Assembly (NCBI RefSeq): GCF_006094275.1
Contig: NZ_CP034412.1
Location: 1,922,001 to 1,986,000 of the forward strand
Direction of reading: 5' to 3'
Source of the DNA: Glutamicibacter creatinolyticus
GTDB lineage: Bacteria > Actinomycetota > Actinomycetes > Actinomycetales > Micrococcaceae
DNA: 64,000 bases
Shown: piece by piece, positions 1 to 8,826 of the stretch
Position numbering within the stretch: position 1 is the first letter of the stretch
Layout: each line of letters starts with the position of its first letter
Program-made: the position numbers and the translations under genes
Notes under the pieces: generated by a model
Told to the model about the DNA's origin: nothing
Seen by the model: only the letters and a program-made list of their open reading frames with translations
Databases searched by the model: none

Positions 1-135
1 AAGTCCGCCACCGGCCACGGCTCCCCCGGCGCCGCCGTCGCGGACCCCGCCGCCGAGGACACTGCCGCCAAAGATACCGCCACCGAAGACACCACCGCGC
101 CGGACACCACGGCACAGGGCGCCACCGGGAACTGA
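1..135 (+). CDS. C-terminal tail of an unidentified protein (partial)
   Basis: Reading frame 1 is open from the window edge to a TGA at 133-135. The 44 visible residues are almost only Ala, Asp, Glu, Thr, Pro and Gly, with an irregular repeat of the type (E/P)DT(A/T). Such acidic, unstructured tails are common at the ends of actinobacterial surface, helicase or transporter proteins. The body of the gene lies outside the window, so no function can be given. It converges with the MFS transporter gene that ends at 225. Confidence 0.6.
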   Translation, partial: KSATGHGSPGAAVADPAAEDTAAKDTATEDTTAPDTTAQGATGN

Positions 136-224
136 CCGGCGCCCGCGGCACGAACAACGCCCTGCCCCGCGCATCAGTGGATGCGTGGGGCAGGGCGTGG
201 TCCTGTCCTTGGGAGGACTGGCCG

Positions 225-1484
225 TCAGGCGTCCGCGGCGGTGAGGTCCTCGGCGACCTCCTGTTCGCTCTCATGCGAGACGCCGATGTGGCTCAGCGTG
301 TGCCCGGCGAAGGCCAGCACCAGGATCGCCACCACGATCGACCCGGCGCCGAACCAGTACGGCGCGCCGGCCCCCAGGGCGGTGGCCAGCGGACCGGCCA
401 CGGCCGGGGCGATCGCCCCGCCCAGGAAGCGCACCCCGGAGTAGGTGGAGCTGGCCACGTTGCGCGGCAGGTCGGTGGCCTCCATCACGGCCTCGGTCAG
501 CGCCGTGTTCATCACGCCCAGCGCCAGGCCGGCGACGACGATCAGCACGATCAGGACCACCAGGTCCTCGTGGAAGACGGCCATCGCGCCCAGGATCACG
601 GCCAGCGCGCCGAGCATCGTGAACAGGGTGGGACGCAGCCCGAAGTTGCGGGTCAGCGGCGGGGCCACCAGCACCGAGGTGACCGCCAGGGCCAGGCCCC
701 AGCCGAAGAACACCAGACCCAGCTCGTGGGCGCCGAATTCCATGCCCTGGGCGTGTGCGGCGGCCTCCAGCGGGAACGGCGAGTAGGCCAGCAGCACGAA
801 GAACCCGAAGTTGTAGAACACGGCGGTGACCGCCAGCGCCAGCAGCGCCTTGTTGCGCAGCGCCCGGAACCCGGCCAGCAGGGACACCTGCACCGGCGCC
901 TGGGTGGGGGCGCGCAGGAACGCCAGGATCGCGACCAGGCCGATGGCCATCAGCACGGCGGTGCCGAAGAACGGCCCGCGCCAGGAGATGTCGCCCAGCA
1001 TGCCGCCCAGCAGCGGACCGGTGGCCATGCCCACGCCCAGTGCGGCCTCATAGAGCACGATCGCCTGGCGGCTGCCGCCGCTGGCGGCGCCGACGATGGC
1101 CGCCAACGCGGTGGAGATGAACAGCGCGTTGCCCAGCCCCCAGCCGGCGCGGTAGCCCAGGATCTGGTTGACGCTGCCGCTGGCCCCGGCCAGGGCGGCA
1201 AAGGCCACGATCAGCACCAGGCCGGTCAGCAGGGTGCGCTTCACGCCGATGCGGGCCGAGACCCAGCTGGTGAAGAACATCGCGATGCCGGTGATGAACA
1301 GGTAGCTGGTGAACAGCAGCATCGTCTGCGAGGCGCTGGCCTCCAGTTCGCGGCTGATGGCCGGCAGGATCGGATCGACCAGGCCGATCCCCATGAAGGA
1401 GACCATGCAGGCAAAGGCGATCGCCCATACCGATCCGGGCTGTCGCCATAGTGAGGGCTTGCTAGCGGTACTCGTGTGGATCAT
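225..1484 (-). CDS. MFS drug-efflux transporter
   Basis: A 419-residue major facilitator superfamily protein. It has about twelve hydrophobic segments, an N-terminal first helix containing GLVDPILPAIS, the loop 2-3 motif ARIGVKRTLL (the usual GxxxDRxGRR position, here divergent) and a motif-C-like GMATGPLLGGMLG stretch in helix 5, which marks proton-coupled drug antiporters. It probably exports toxic compounds at the cytoplasmic membrane. It lies 72 bases downstream of a marR gene on the same strand, the classic repressor-pump pair. A strong hairpin (1522-1553) sits in the gap. The substrate cannot be read from the sequence. Confidence 0.85.
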   Translation of the reverse strand: MIHTSTASKPSLWRQPGSVWAIAFACMVSFMGIGLVDPILPAISRELEASASQTMLLFTSYLFITGIAMFFTSWVSARIGVKRTLLTGLVLIVAFAALAGASGSVNQILGYRAGWGLGNALFISTALAAIVGAASGGSRQAIVLYEAALGVGMATGPLLGGMLGDISWRGPFFGTAVLMAIGLVAILAFLRAPTQAPVQVSLLAGFRALRNKALLALAVTAVFYNFGFFVLLAYSPFPLEAAAHAQGMEFGAHELGLVFFGWGLALAVTSVLVAPPLTRNFGLRPTLFTMLGALAVILGAMAVFHEDLVVLIVLIVVAGLALGVMNTALTEAVMEATDLPRNVASSTYSGVRFLGGAIAPAVAGPLATALGAGAPYWFGAGSIVVAILVLAFAGHTLSHIGVSHESEQEVAEDLTAADA

Positions 1485-1521
1485 CTTCTTTCTGTACGTT
1501 TGGTTCTCACAAAATCCGTGG

Positions 1522-1553
1522 GCGCCGGCCGCGGTCCGCGCCGCGGCCGGCGC
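1522..1553 (-). terminator. Hairpin between marR and the MFS gene
   Basis: A perfect 13-bp inverted repeat (GCGCCGGCCGCGG and its complement) with a 6-base loop lies between the marR stop and the MFS start. On the minus strand it is followed a few bases later by ATTTTG. It could be a partial terminator that lowers pump expression relative to the repressor, or a separate end for a marR-only transcript. Confidence 0.5.
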
Positions 1554-1556
1554 GGG

Positions 1557-2018
1557 TCAGGTCAGCTGGGATTCGAGGCTGGCCACCATCCGGGTGTACA
1601 GCTGCTGCGCCTGGCGCAGCGTGTCGAGCTCCGCCTGGCTCATCTGCCCCAGCGCCTGGGACAGGGCGGCGGTGGCGTGGGCGCGGTAGCCCTGCAACGC
1701 GGCTTGTCCCTGCCCGGTGATCTCCACCAGGGCGGCGCGCCGGTCCTGCGGGTCCGCCGAGCGGGTGACCAGCCCTTCGCGTTCCAGGCGGCCCACCAGG
1801 CCGGTCATGGTCGGCTGGGCGATCCGCTCGTGCCCGGCCAAATCCCCCACCCGTTGGGCGCCGTGGCGATCCAGCGTGGAGAGCACCCGCCAGGCGGTCA
1901 CCGAGCGGCCCTGCCCGGCCACCCGTCCCAGCAGCCGGCTCATGAACGCCGCGGAGGTGGAGATCTGCGAGGCGAGCTCGGCGAAGTTCGCGGCGTCGGA
2001 GGCTGGCTGGTCTGTCAT
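1557..2018 (-). CDS. MarR-family transcriptional repressor
   Basis: A 153-residue MarR-type winged-helix protein, the usual family length. The wHTH region runs about residues 40-105 and holds a recognition-helix region AQPTMTGLVGRLEREGL followed by the wing signature DPQDRRAALVEIT. Terminal helices form the dimer interface. It very likely represses itself and the downstream MFS pump and is released by an aromatic ligand. The start ATG at 2018 has no Shine-Dalgarno sequence. Instead a TATACT -10 hexamer (2031-2026) is 7 bases upstream, so the mRNA is probably leaderless. A perfect palindrome at 2039-2059 covers the -35 position. Confidence 0.9.
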   Translation of the reverse strand: MTDQPASDAANFAELASQISTSAAFMSRLLGRVAGQGRSVTAWRVLSTLDRHGAQRVGDLAGHERIAQPTMTGLVGRLEREGLVTRSADPQDRRAALVEITGQGQAALQGYRAHATAALSQALGQMSQAELDTLRQAQQLYTRMVASLESQLT

Positions 2019-2025
2019 GGGTACC

Positions 2026-2059
2026 AGTATAGAAGAAATTACATAGCATGGCTATGTAA
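2026..2059 (-). promoter_or_regulatory. marR promoter with palindromic operator
   Basis: Two 9-bp arms, TTACATAGC and GCTATGTAA, match perfectly around ATG (2039-2059). Perfect 9-bp arms with a 3-bp centre fit a MarR dimer site. The -10 hexamer TATACT (2031-2026) lies directly downstream, and the weak -35 (TAGCCA, 2054-2049) is inside the palindrome, so a bound repressor would block RNA polymerase. That MarR is the ligand of this site is inferred from position. Confidence 0.75.
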
Positions 2060-2116
2060 GAGCGTGGAGTGTGACTCTCCTCATCACCGGCCGGGGTGCG
2101 CGGGGGCGCCGGGCAT

Positions 2117-2155
2117 GCCAAGGGCCGGGACGGATGATCCGTCCCGGCCCTTGGC
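2117..2155 (-). terminator. terC terminator
   Basis: A perfect 19-bp inverted repeat (2117-2135 and 2137-2155) lies 54 bases beyond the terC stop. There is no T-run, as is common for actinobacterial terminators, so it may also act on the opposite strand. Confidence 0.7.
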
Positions 2156-2208
2156 GCGGTGGGAGGCCTAGTGCCGGCGGCCCGTGCCGGCCGGCTCCCC
2201 CGCGGGTG

Positions 2209-3228
2209 TTACTTCTCGTCCTTCGCTGCGGCCTCGGCCTCGGCGCGGGCCGCGGCACGGCGTCCGAGCGGGGTCCACAGCGACATGACGGTGGCGACCA
2301 CGATGGTGGAGGCGATCACGATCAGCGACAAGCTGGTGCTGATATCCGGCACCCACTCGATCGGCTGGCCGCCGTTGAGGAACGGCAGCTCGTTCTCGTG
2401 CAGTGCGTGGAAGATCAGCTTCACGCCGATGAACGCCAGGATGAAGCTGAGCGCGTGCTTCAGGAAGACCAGTCGGTTCATCAGCCCGCCCAGCAGGAAG
2501 TACAGCTGGCGCAGGCCCATCAGCGCGAAGATGTTCGCGGTGAACACGATGAACGCGGACTGGGTCAGCCCGAAGATCGCCGGGATCGAGTCAACGGCGA
2601 ACAGCAGGTCGGTCATGCCGATGGTAATGAAGACCATCACCATGGGGGTGAACATCTTCTTCCCGTCGACCTTGGTGCGCAGCTTGTTCCCGTCGTAGTC
2701 GTTGGCGATCGGCAGCTTGCTGGTCAGCCGCTTGACCAGACCGGATTCGCTTTCCTCGTCCTCGTCATCGTCCTTCAGCTGGTGCCAGGCGGTCCACAGC
2801 AGGAAGGCGCCGAAGATGTAGAAGATCCAGGACAGGTGCTCGATCAGGGTCGCGCCCAGCAGGATGAAGACCGCGCGCAGGATCAGCGCGATGATGATGC
2901 CGAACATCAGCACTTCCTGCTGGTACTTCCGCGGGACCGAGAAGCGGGTCATGATGATGATGAAGACGAACAGGTTGTCGATCGACAACGAGTATTCGGT
3001 GATCCAGCCGGCGTAGAATTCCTGGCCCAGCTGCGGACCGGCCTGCCACCACAGGATGCCACCGAAGATCACGGCCAGCATGACGTAGAAGGCGACGAAC
3101 AGGCCGGCTTCCTTCATGGAGGGCTCGTGCGGCCGGCGGACCACGTACAACAGGTCCAAAAGCAGGATCACGCACAGCGCGGCCAGCGAGATGATTTCAA
3201 ATTGGAGGGTTAACCCTGAAACGCCCAC
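2209..3228 (-). CDS. TerC/Alx-family membrane protein, likely Mn2+ exporter
   Basis: A 339-residue polytopic membrane protein of the TerC family with about nine hydrophobic segments. Family acidic residues are present in the membrane: EYSLSIDNLFVF (about residues 79-90) and GMTDLLFAVDSIPAIF (about 201-216). An acidic cytosolic loop, KDDDEDEESES (about 152-162), and an Ala/Glu-rich tail are also visible. The family name comes from tellurite resistance, but Alx/TerC proteins under yybP-ykoY control are known to export manganese. The start is GTG at 3228, with only a weak AAAGG upstream. A Mn2+-type riboswitch precedes it, so regulation is probably by manganese. Confidence 0.88.
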   Translation of the reverse strand: MGVSGLTLQFEIISLAALCVILLLDLLYVVRRPHEPSMKEAGLFVAFYVMLAVIFGGILWWQAGPQLGQEFYAGWITEYSLSIDNLFVFIIIMTRFSVPRKYQQEVLMFGIIIALILRAVFILLGATLIEHLSWIFYIFGAFLLWTAWHQLKDDDEDEESESGLVKRLTSKLPIANDYDGNKLRTKVDGKKMFTPMVMVFITIGMTDLLFAVDSIPAIFGLTQSAFIVFTANIFALMGLRQLYFLLGGLMNRLVFLKHALSFILAFIGVKLIFHALHENELPFLNGGQPIEWVPDISTSLSLIVIASTIVVATVMSLWTPLGRRAAARAEAEAAAKDEK

Positions 3229-3249
3229 AGAAAAGTAGCCTTTCGTCGT

Positions 3250-3378
3250 AAGGGTAGGACAAGGGAACCGAAGGTCTCTCCGCCGTCACAAGATCGTGTT
3301 GTGTTCGGCTGCTGCATCCGGCGGAACTTCCTCGTCCCACGTGTTGACGTTCACAGCATTTGGGATACTCCCCTACGT
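3250..3378 (-). promoter_or_regulatory. yybP-ykoY (Mn2+) riboswitch for terC
   Basis: Read on the minus strand, the leader holds the two conserved blocks of the yybP-ykoY class in the right order: GGGGAGTATCCC near 3373-3362 and GGAGAGACCTTCGG in the second half. A closing stem GTAGG/CCTAC pairs the two ends. The class senses Mn2+ and commonly controls TerC/Alx or P-type ATPase exporters. A TACAAT -10 hexamer (3394-3389) lies just upstream. The aptamer match is by motif recognition; a covariance-model search (Rfam RF00080) would settle it. Confidence 0.8.
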
Positions 3379-3504
3379 ACGAGAAACCATTGTATCCCAT
3401 CCCCCCGTCCCGGCCCATGGCCCCGGCCACCCCGCACCGCCACGCGCCGACACATCCATCCACGCCAGCGCCGCGGGCGGCGGCGTAGGCCGTAGGATGG
3501 ATGA

Positions 3505-3867
3505 ATGGAACAAATCGAGACCGACGGCAGCGCCAACCTCGAGGTCAGCCGCGGAACCCGAATCCATTTGGTAATGCCGGTCCCGGATGCCAGCGGCTTG
3601 TTGTGGACGCTGACCGAATGCGGCCAGGGACTGATGGTCGAGCGGGAGCCGGGCACGATCCGCCAGCAGCCCGACGGCAACGGCGCCGCCAAGCGCACCG
3701 TCCCGCGGCACCTGGACGCGTCACAGCGCGCGGACCAGGCCACCGCCACCCACGTGGCCTCGCTGCGCGCGATTACCGCCGGATACTGGTCGGTGGAGCT
3801 GCAGCTGAGCCGGGCGTGGGAGAACCGCACCGCCCAGGTGCGCCGCTTCACCGTCACCGTCATCTAG
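3505..3867 (+). CDS. Small protein with chagasin-like (I42 inhibitor) features
   Basis: A 120-residue protein with no signal peptide. Three blocks resemble the cysteine-protease inhibitor family I42 (chagasin): ASGLLW (29-34) where NPTTGYxW would stand, AGYWSVELQLS (92-102) and SRAWE (102-106) where RPWE would stand, then a final beta strand FTVTV (115-119). The similarity is weak and the canonical NPTTG loop is not kept, so it may be a relative with another role. The ATG at 3505 is preceded by TAGGAT ending 6 bases upstream, which suggests a leaderless mRNA. It stands alone, convergent with uvrB. Confidence 0.6.
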   Translation: MEQIETDGSANLEVSRGTRIHLVMPVPDASGLLWTLTECGQGLMVEREPGTIRQQPDGNGAAKRTVPRHLDASQRADQATATHVASLRAITAGYWSVELQLSRAWENRTAQVRRFTVTVI

Positions 3868-3891
3868 CCGCGGCCCGCACCGGGCGTGGCG

Positions 3892-5973
3892 CTAGGCGTG
3901 CCCGGCGCCCTTCATCTGGCGCAGCTCCTTCTTCAGCTCGGAGACCTCGTCGCGCAGCCGGGCGGCAAGCTCGAACTGCAGTTCGGCGGCCGCCGCATGC
4001 ATCTGCTCGGTCATCTGCTCGATCATCCCCACCAGGTCCTCGGCCGGGGCGGCGGCCAGCCCGTCGCTGCGCACCGGGGCGGACTTGCGCTTGGCGCCCT
4101 TGGCCAGCCGGTTGTTGTTCAGCAGCTCCTGGGTGTCGGCGTCCTCGCGGGCCAGCTGGTCGGTGATGTCCGCGATCTTCTTGCGCAGCGGCTGCGGGTC
4201 GATGCCGTGCTCCTCGTTGTGCGCCTGCTGGATCGCCCGGCGCCGGTTGGTCTCCTCGATCGCCTGGGCCATCGCGTCGGTCACCTTGTCCGCATACATG
4301 AACACCTGACCCGAGACGTTGCGCGCCGCACGCCCGATCGTCTGGATCAGCGAGGTCGCCGAGCGCAGGAAGCCCTGCTTGTCCGCGTCCAGGATCGCCA
4401 CCAGGGACACCTCGGGCAAGTCCAGGCCCTCACGCAGCAGGTTGATGCCCACCAGCACGTCGAAGGAGCCCATGCGCAGTTCGCGCAGCAGCTCCACCCG
4501 CCGGATCGTGTCCACATCCGAGTGCAGGTACTGCACCCGGACCTGGTGTTCGGTCAGGTAGTCGGTCAAGTCCTCGGCCATCCGCTTGGTCAGCGTAGTC
4601 ACCAGCACGCGCTCGTCGCGCTCCACGCGCACCCGGATCTCATCGAGCAGGTCATCGATCTGCCCCTTGGTCGGCTTGACGATGATCTGCGGGTCCACCA
4701 GGCCGGTGGGGCGGATGATCTGCTCCACCACCCCGTCGGACTTGCCCAGCTCGTACTTGCCCGGGGTCGCAGAGAGGTACACCGTCTGCCCGATCCGCTC
4801 CAGGAACTCGTCCCACTTCAGCGGCCGGTTGTCCATGGCGCTGGGCAGCCGGAAGCCGTGCTCGACCAGGGTGCGCTTGCGGGACATGTCCCCCTCGTAC
4901 ATCGCCCCGATCTGCGGGACGGTCACGTGCGACTCGTCGATCACCAGCAGGAAGTCATCCGGGAAGTAGTCCAGCAGGCAGTGCGGGGCCGAACCGGCCT
5001 CACGCCCGTCAATGTGCCGCGAGTAGTTCTCGATCCCGTTGCAGAAGCCCATCTGCTCCATCATTTCCAGGTCATAGGTGGTGCGCATGCGCAGCCGCTG
5101 GGCCTCGACGAGCTTGTTCTGCTGCTCCAGCTCCGCCAGCCGTTCGGCCAGCTCATCCTCGATCGACTTGATCGCCCGGTTCATCCGCTCCGCACCGGCC
5201 ACATAGTGGCTGGCCGGGAACACGTACATCTCGTCCTCCTCCCGCACCACTTCCCCGGTCACCGGGTGCAGGGTGTGGATCGCGTCGACCTCGTCGCCGA
5301 AGAACTCGATGCGCACCGCCAGCTCCTCGTACATCGGGATGATCTCCACCGTGTCCCCGCGCACCCGGAAGGTGCCGCGGTGGAAGTCCATGTCGTTGCG
5401 GGTGTACTGCATGGCCACGAACTGGCGCAGCATGTCGTCCCGGTTCAGCTGCATGCCGCGGCGCAGGGTGACCATCCCGGCGACGTATTCCTCCGGGGTG
5501 CCCAGGCCGTAGATGCACGAGACGGTGGCGACCACGATCGTGTCGCGGCGGGTGAGCAGCGAGTTCGTCGCCGAGTGGCGCAGCCGCTCCACCTCCTCGT
5601 TGATCGAGGAGTCCTTCTCGATGAAGGTATCGGTCTGCGGCACGTAGGCCTCGGGCTGGTAGTAGTCGTAGTAGGAGACGAAGTACTCCACCGCGTTGTT
5701 CGGCAGCAGTTCACGAAATTCGTTGGCCAGCTGCGCGGCCAGGGTCTTGTTCTGCACCATCACCAGGGTGGGGCGCTGCACCTGCTCCACCAGCCAGGCG
5801 GTGGTGGCGGACTTGCCGGTGCCGGTGGCGCCCATCAGCACAATGTCCTTCTCGCCGGCCTTGATGCGTTCGGCCAGCTCGGCGATCGCCTGCGGCTGGT
5901 CCCCGGCAGGCTGGTACTCGCTGATGACTTCAAAGGGGGCGACGACGCGCTTGATCGGCTGTGCAAGGCTCAT
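3892..5973 (-). CDS. uvrB: Excinuclease ABC subunit B
   Basis: A 693-residue UvrB, the normal length. It has a Walker A GATGTGKS (48-55), the beta-hairpin region around [16 protein letters not shown] (97-112) that clamps damaged DNA, the helicase motif DESH, further motifs up to QTIGRAARN, and a C-terminal UVR coiled segment that binds UvrC. It works with UvrA and UvrC in nucleotide excision repair. I place the start at ATG 5973 because the conserved N-terminus begins there and a TATGCT hexamer (5985-5980) sits 6 bases before it, indicating a leaderless mRNA; an upstream extension would add 12 unconserved residues. No LexA-type palindrome is seen in front. Confidence 0.96.
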   Translation of the reverse strand: MSLAQPIKRVVAPFEVISEYQPAGDQPQAIAELAERIKAGEKDIVLMGATGTGKSATTAWLVEQVQRPTLVMVQNKTLAAQLANEFRELLPNNAVEYFVSYYDYYQPEAYVPQTDTFIEKDSSINEEVERLRHSATNSLLTRRDTIVVATVSCIYGLGTPEEYVAGMVTLRRGMQLNRDDMLRQFVAMQYTRNDMDFHRGTFRVRGDTVEIIPMYEELAVRIEFFGDEVDAIHTLHPVTGEVVREEDEMYVFPASHYVAGAERMNRAIKSIEDELAERLAELEQQNKLVEAQRLRMRTTYDLEMMEQMGFCNGIENYSRHIDGREAGSAPHCLLDYFPDDFLLVIDESHVTVPQIGAMYEGDMSRKRTLVEHGFRLPSAMDNRPLKWDEFLERIGQTVYLSATPGKYELGKSDGVVEQIIRPTGLVDPQIIVKPTKGQIDDLLDEIRVRVERDERVLVTTLTKRMAEDLTDYLTEHQVRVQYLHSDVDTIRRVELLRELRMGSFDVLVGINLLREGLDLPEVSLVAILDADKQGFLRSATSLIQTIGRAARNVSGQVFMYADKVTDAMAQAIEETNRRRAIQQAHNEEHGIDPQPLRKKIADITDQLAREDADTQELLNNNRLAKGAKRKSAPVRSDGLAAAPAEDLVGMIEQMTEQMHAAAAELQFELAARLRDEVSELKKELRQMKGAGHA

Positions 5974-6012
5974 GCACCCAGCATAACGAGCCGCACCCCC
6001 GCGCGGCACCCG

Positions 6013-6273
6013 TTATCGCCCTCGGCGCATCCCGCCGCGGATGATCGCCCGCTTGGCCGTGTTGGACATCATCGAGCCAAAGAAGCCGGCGGTAAGCACG
6101 GTCGCCGCGGCCAGCCCCAGCAGCGCCAGCCACCCGGAAACGTAGACCACCGGGGAGTAGGGCCCGTTCGAGGCGACGAACTCACTGCGCCCGCCAAAGC
6201 CCAGCCACAGCACCAGGGCGACGGCGAACGCGGCAAGCATCACCCACTTGGAGATCCGCAGGGTCAGCTTCAT
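6013..6273 (-). CDS. Small two-helix membrane protein
   Basis: An 86-residue protein with two hydrophobic helices (about residues 9-26 and 42-66), a short Gly/Ser/Tyr-rich outside loop between them, and a basic C-terminus (AIIRGGMRRGR) that should stay in the cytoplasm. Its ATG overlaps the coaE stop in an ATGA (6270-6273), so it is translationally coupled to coaE. I do not recognise a family. The fixed position between coaE and uvrB suggests co-transcription rather than a shared pathway. Confidence 0.75.
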   Translation of the reverse strand: MKLTLRISKWVMLAAFAVALVLWLGFGGRSEFVASNGPYSPVVYVSGWLALLGLAAATVLTAGFFGSMMSNTAKRAIIRGGMRRGR

Positions 6274-6866
6274 GCACTGAACCCGTTCCGGAAGACGCGG
6301 GTGACCTTCTCGTTCAGCTGCTCGATGCTCCCGTCGTTGTGGATCACCACGTCGGCCACGGCCGCGCGCTGCTCGTCGGTGGCCTGGGCCGCCATCCGGG
6401 CGACCGCCTCGGCCCGGTCCCAGCCGCGGTCCTCCATCATCCGCCGGATCCGCTCATCGTGCGGGGCCTGGACCACCAGCACCTTGTCAAAACGCTGGTG
6501 CTGGTCGCTTTCCACCAGCAGCGGGATGTCCTCCACCACCACCTCGGCGCCGTCGGCCACCGCCGCGGCGCGCAGGCGTTCGGCCTCGGCGCGCACCGCC
6601 GGGTGCACGATCGCGTTCAGCTTCTCGCGCTCTCCGGCGTCGGCGAACACCACCGCGGCCAGCGCGGCCCGGTCCAGGCTGCCGTCCTCGGCGAACACCT
6701 GCGAGCCGAAGGCCAGCCCGATCTGCTCCAGCGCCGGGGTCCCGGGCTCCACCACCTGCCGGGCGATCGCATCGGCATCGATCACCACCGCGCCCAGCTT
6801 CAGCAGCTGCGCGGCCACCGCCGATTTGCCCGAGGCGATGCCCCCGGTCAGTCCCACATGAATCAT
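6270..6866 (-). CDS. coaE: Dephospho-CoA kinase
   Basis: A 198-residue P-loop kinase that adds the 3'-phosphate to dephospho-CoA, the last step of coenzyme A synthesis. The N-terminal GLTGGIASGKS is the Walker A of the family, followed by VIDADAIARQVVEPG with the conserved Asp, then VVEDIPLLVES and the lid arginines in HDERIRRMMEDRGW. Some actinobacterial CoaE proteins carry an extra C-terminal GrpB-like domain; this one does not. A downstream small membrane gene overlaps it by four bases. Confidence 0.95.
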   Translation of the reverse strand: MIHVGLTGGIASGKSAVAAQLLKLGAVVIDADAIARQVVEPGTPALEQIGLAFGSQVFAEDGSLDRAALAAVVFADAGEREKLNAIVHPAVRAEAERLRAAAVADGAEVVVEDIPLLVESDQHQRFDKVLVVQAPHDERIRRMMEDRGWDRAEAVARMAAQATDEQRAAVADVVIHNDGSIEQLNEKVTRVFRNGFSA

Positions 6867-6925
6867 GACACCCGCTAAGTAAGAATGGCCTCAGGTCTAG
6901 AACTCCACCCTATAAACTAAGTCAG

Positions 6926-7615
6926 ATGAACAGCAACGTTTCGGTGGCGAGTCGGTACACCACCCTGGCCGCGGACCTGTCGCACGAAGTGGAGATCAAG
7001 CGTTCGCGCTTCATCACCTACCTGTACCGGGTGTCCTCCGAAACCGACGCCCGCGGGCTCATTGCCGCGCTGCGCAAGCAGCATTTCGACGCCCGCCACC
7101 ACTGCAGCGCGTTCGTGCTCGGCGCGGACCGGATGACCCAGCGCTCCTCCGACGACGGGGAGCCGGCCGGCACCGCCGGGATCCCGATGCTGGAGGCGCT
7201 GACCAAACGCGAAACCACCCACGGCACCGATTTGAGCGACGTGCTGGCCGTGTGCGTGCGCTACTTCGGTGGGATCAAGCTCGGCGCCGGCGGGCTGGTG
7301 CGCGCCTACTCCGACTCCGTCTCCAAGGCGCTGGACGCGGCCACCCTGGTCACCCGGCAGCGGATGCTGCGCTTGGCCGTGCCCGCCGCGCATTCGCAGG
7401 CCGCACGCTACGAAAACGATCTGCGCGCCGCCGGCTACCAGCTCGGCGCCACCGACTGGCAGGTCGAGGGTGCGCTGCTGCAGGTGGCGATCGCCGACGA
7501 GCCCGGCGCCGAGGACGAGTTCCAGCGCCAGCTGGCCACCCTCTCCTCCGGCGCCCTGCACGGGCAGCTGCAGGGCCACGACTGGGTGGACGTGCCCCAG
7601 GGCGGTGGGCGATGA
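6926..7615 (+). CDS. YigZ/IMPACT-family protein
   Basis: A 229-residue YigZ-type protein. The N-terminal IMPACT domain is marked by the block VRYFGGIKLGAGGLVRAYSDS (about 111-131) and the DDGEPAGTAG loop (about 77-86). The C-terminal half is the DUF1949 ferredoxin-like domain. The biochemical role of the family is not settled; a link to translation or stress response is usually proposed. TAAACT (6913-6918) lies 7 bases before the ATG, pointing to a leaderless mRNA. Its stop overlaps the next gene's start in an ATGA (7612-7615). Confidence 0.9.
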   Translation: MNSNVSVASRYTTLAADLSHEVEIKRSRFITYLYRVSSETDARGLIAALRKQHFDARHHCSAFVLGADRMTQRSSDDGEPAGTAGIPMLEALTKRETTHGTDLSDVLAVCVRYFGGIKLGAGGLVRAYSDSVSKALDAATLVTRQRMLRLAVPAAHSQAARYENDLRAAGYQLGATDWQVEGALLQVAIADEPGAEDEFQRQLATLSSGALHGQLQGHDWVDVPQGGGR

Positions 7616-8730
7616 GCGAGCTGCTGGACGCCCTGCGCCGCTACCCGGACGTGGAGGCCGAGAACCTGCACGCCGTGGACGCGGCCGAACGGCTGATCCT
7701 GGACACCGTGCACAGCTGGCCGGGCACGGTCAGCGTGCTCAACGACCACTACGGCGCGCTCAGCCTGGGCGCGTTGGCCGCCGGCGCCGAACGGGTGCTG
7801 GTGCACACCGATTCGCTCACCGCCCAGCGTGCGATCACCGCCAACCTGCAGCGCCTGGCCCCGCAGTGGCTGGAGCGGCTGCAGCTGCTGGACCCCGGAA
7901 CGGCGCTGCGGGATGCCGAACTGGTGCTGCTGAACCTGCCGCGCGGGCTGGATGTGCTCGACGAATTCGCCGCGCTCATCGCGGAACACGCCCACCCGGA
8001 GGTGGTGGTGCACGCCGGGGGGCGCATCAAGCACATGAACCGCTCCATGAACCAGGTCCTGCAGGCGCGCTTCGCCCGGCTCGACGTGTCCCTGGCCCGG
8101 CAGAAGTCCCGCGTACTCACCGCCCGCACCCCGCTGCCGCACCAGCCGGTGCCCAGCTTTCCGGCGCAGGCCACCCACACAGTCAACGGCCGGCGCTTTA
8201 CGCTGCGCGCCTCCGCGGCGACCTTCGGCCAGGCCCGGCTGGATCCGGGCACCCGGCTGCTGCTGGAGCACCTGCCGGATCTTTCCGGACAGGATGAACT
8301 GGTGGACCTGGCCTGCGGCAACGGCAGCATCGGGATCTACGCGGCACTGGCCACCCCCGGGCTGCGGGTGGCGGCCTCGGACCATTCGGCCTCCGCGGTG
8401 GCCTCCACCGCCGCCGGTGCGGCGCTGAACGGGCTGGGCGGGCGCATCAGCGTCGTGCAGGATGACGGGCTGTCCCGGCTGCCCGCCGCCAGCGCCCACC
8501 TGATCACCCTGAATCCGCCCTTCCACATGGGCAACACGGTGCATGCCGGGATCGCGCTGAAGCTGCTTGATGAGGCGGCCCGGGTGCTCGCCGACGGCGG
8601 CCAGCTGTTGTGCGTCTACAACTCCCACCTGCGCTACCGCGGGGAAATCACCCGGCGCATCGGCCCGGTCCGCCAACTGGCCCGCAACTCCAAGTTCACG
8701 GTGGTGCAGGCCACCCGGCAGCGGCACTAA
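7612..8730 (+). CDS. RlmG/RsmC-type SAM-dependent RNA methyltransferase
   Basis: A 372-residue two-domain class I methyltransferase. The degenerate N-terminal half (about 1-190) resembles the non-catalytic domain of RsmC/RlmG. The C-terminal half carries SAM motif I VDLACGNGSIG (about 231-241) and the guanine-N2 catalytic motif NPPFH (301-305). These enzymes methylate a guanine of 16S or 23S rRNA; which one cannot be told here. The ATGA overlap with the YigZ gene makes the two a translationally coupled pair. Confidence 0.85.
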   Translation: MSELLDALRRYPDVEAENLHAVDAAERLILDTVHSWPGTVSVLNDHYGALSLGALAAGAERVLVHTDSLTAQRAITANLQRLAPQWLERLQLLDPGTALRDAELVLLNLPRGLDVLDEFAALIAEHAHPEVVVHAGGRIKHMNRSMNQVLQARFARLDVSLARQKSRVLTARTPLPHQPVPSFPAQATHTVNGRRFTLRASAATFGQARLDPGTRLLLEHLPDLSGQDELVDLACGNGSIGIYAALATPGLRVAASDHSASAVASTAAGAALNGLGGRISVVQDDGLSRLPAASAHLITLNPPFHMGNTVHAGIALKLLDEAARVLADGGQLLCVYNSHLRYRGEITRRIGPVRQLARNSKFTVVQATRQRH

Positions 8731-8826
8731 ACCGGGGCATGTGGCCCGGCACCGCTGGGCACCGGAACGCCATGCCGCGCCAACCACCGGGCCCGGCAAC
8801 CACCGGGCACGGGAACACGAAAAGAG

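Noticed and set aside
5974-6012. SOS (LexA) box in front of uvrB
   Set aside because: No GAAC-N4-GTTC type palindrome is found in the short region upstream of the start.
3886-6861. A 991-codon open frame on the plus strand
   Set aside because: It is the mirror of uvrB and coaE. The peptide is His/Arg/Gln/Gly-rich without domains, as expected opposite high-G+C genes.
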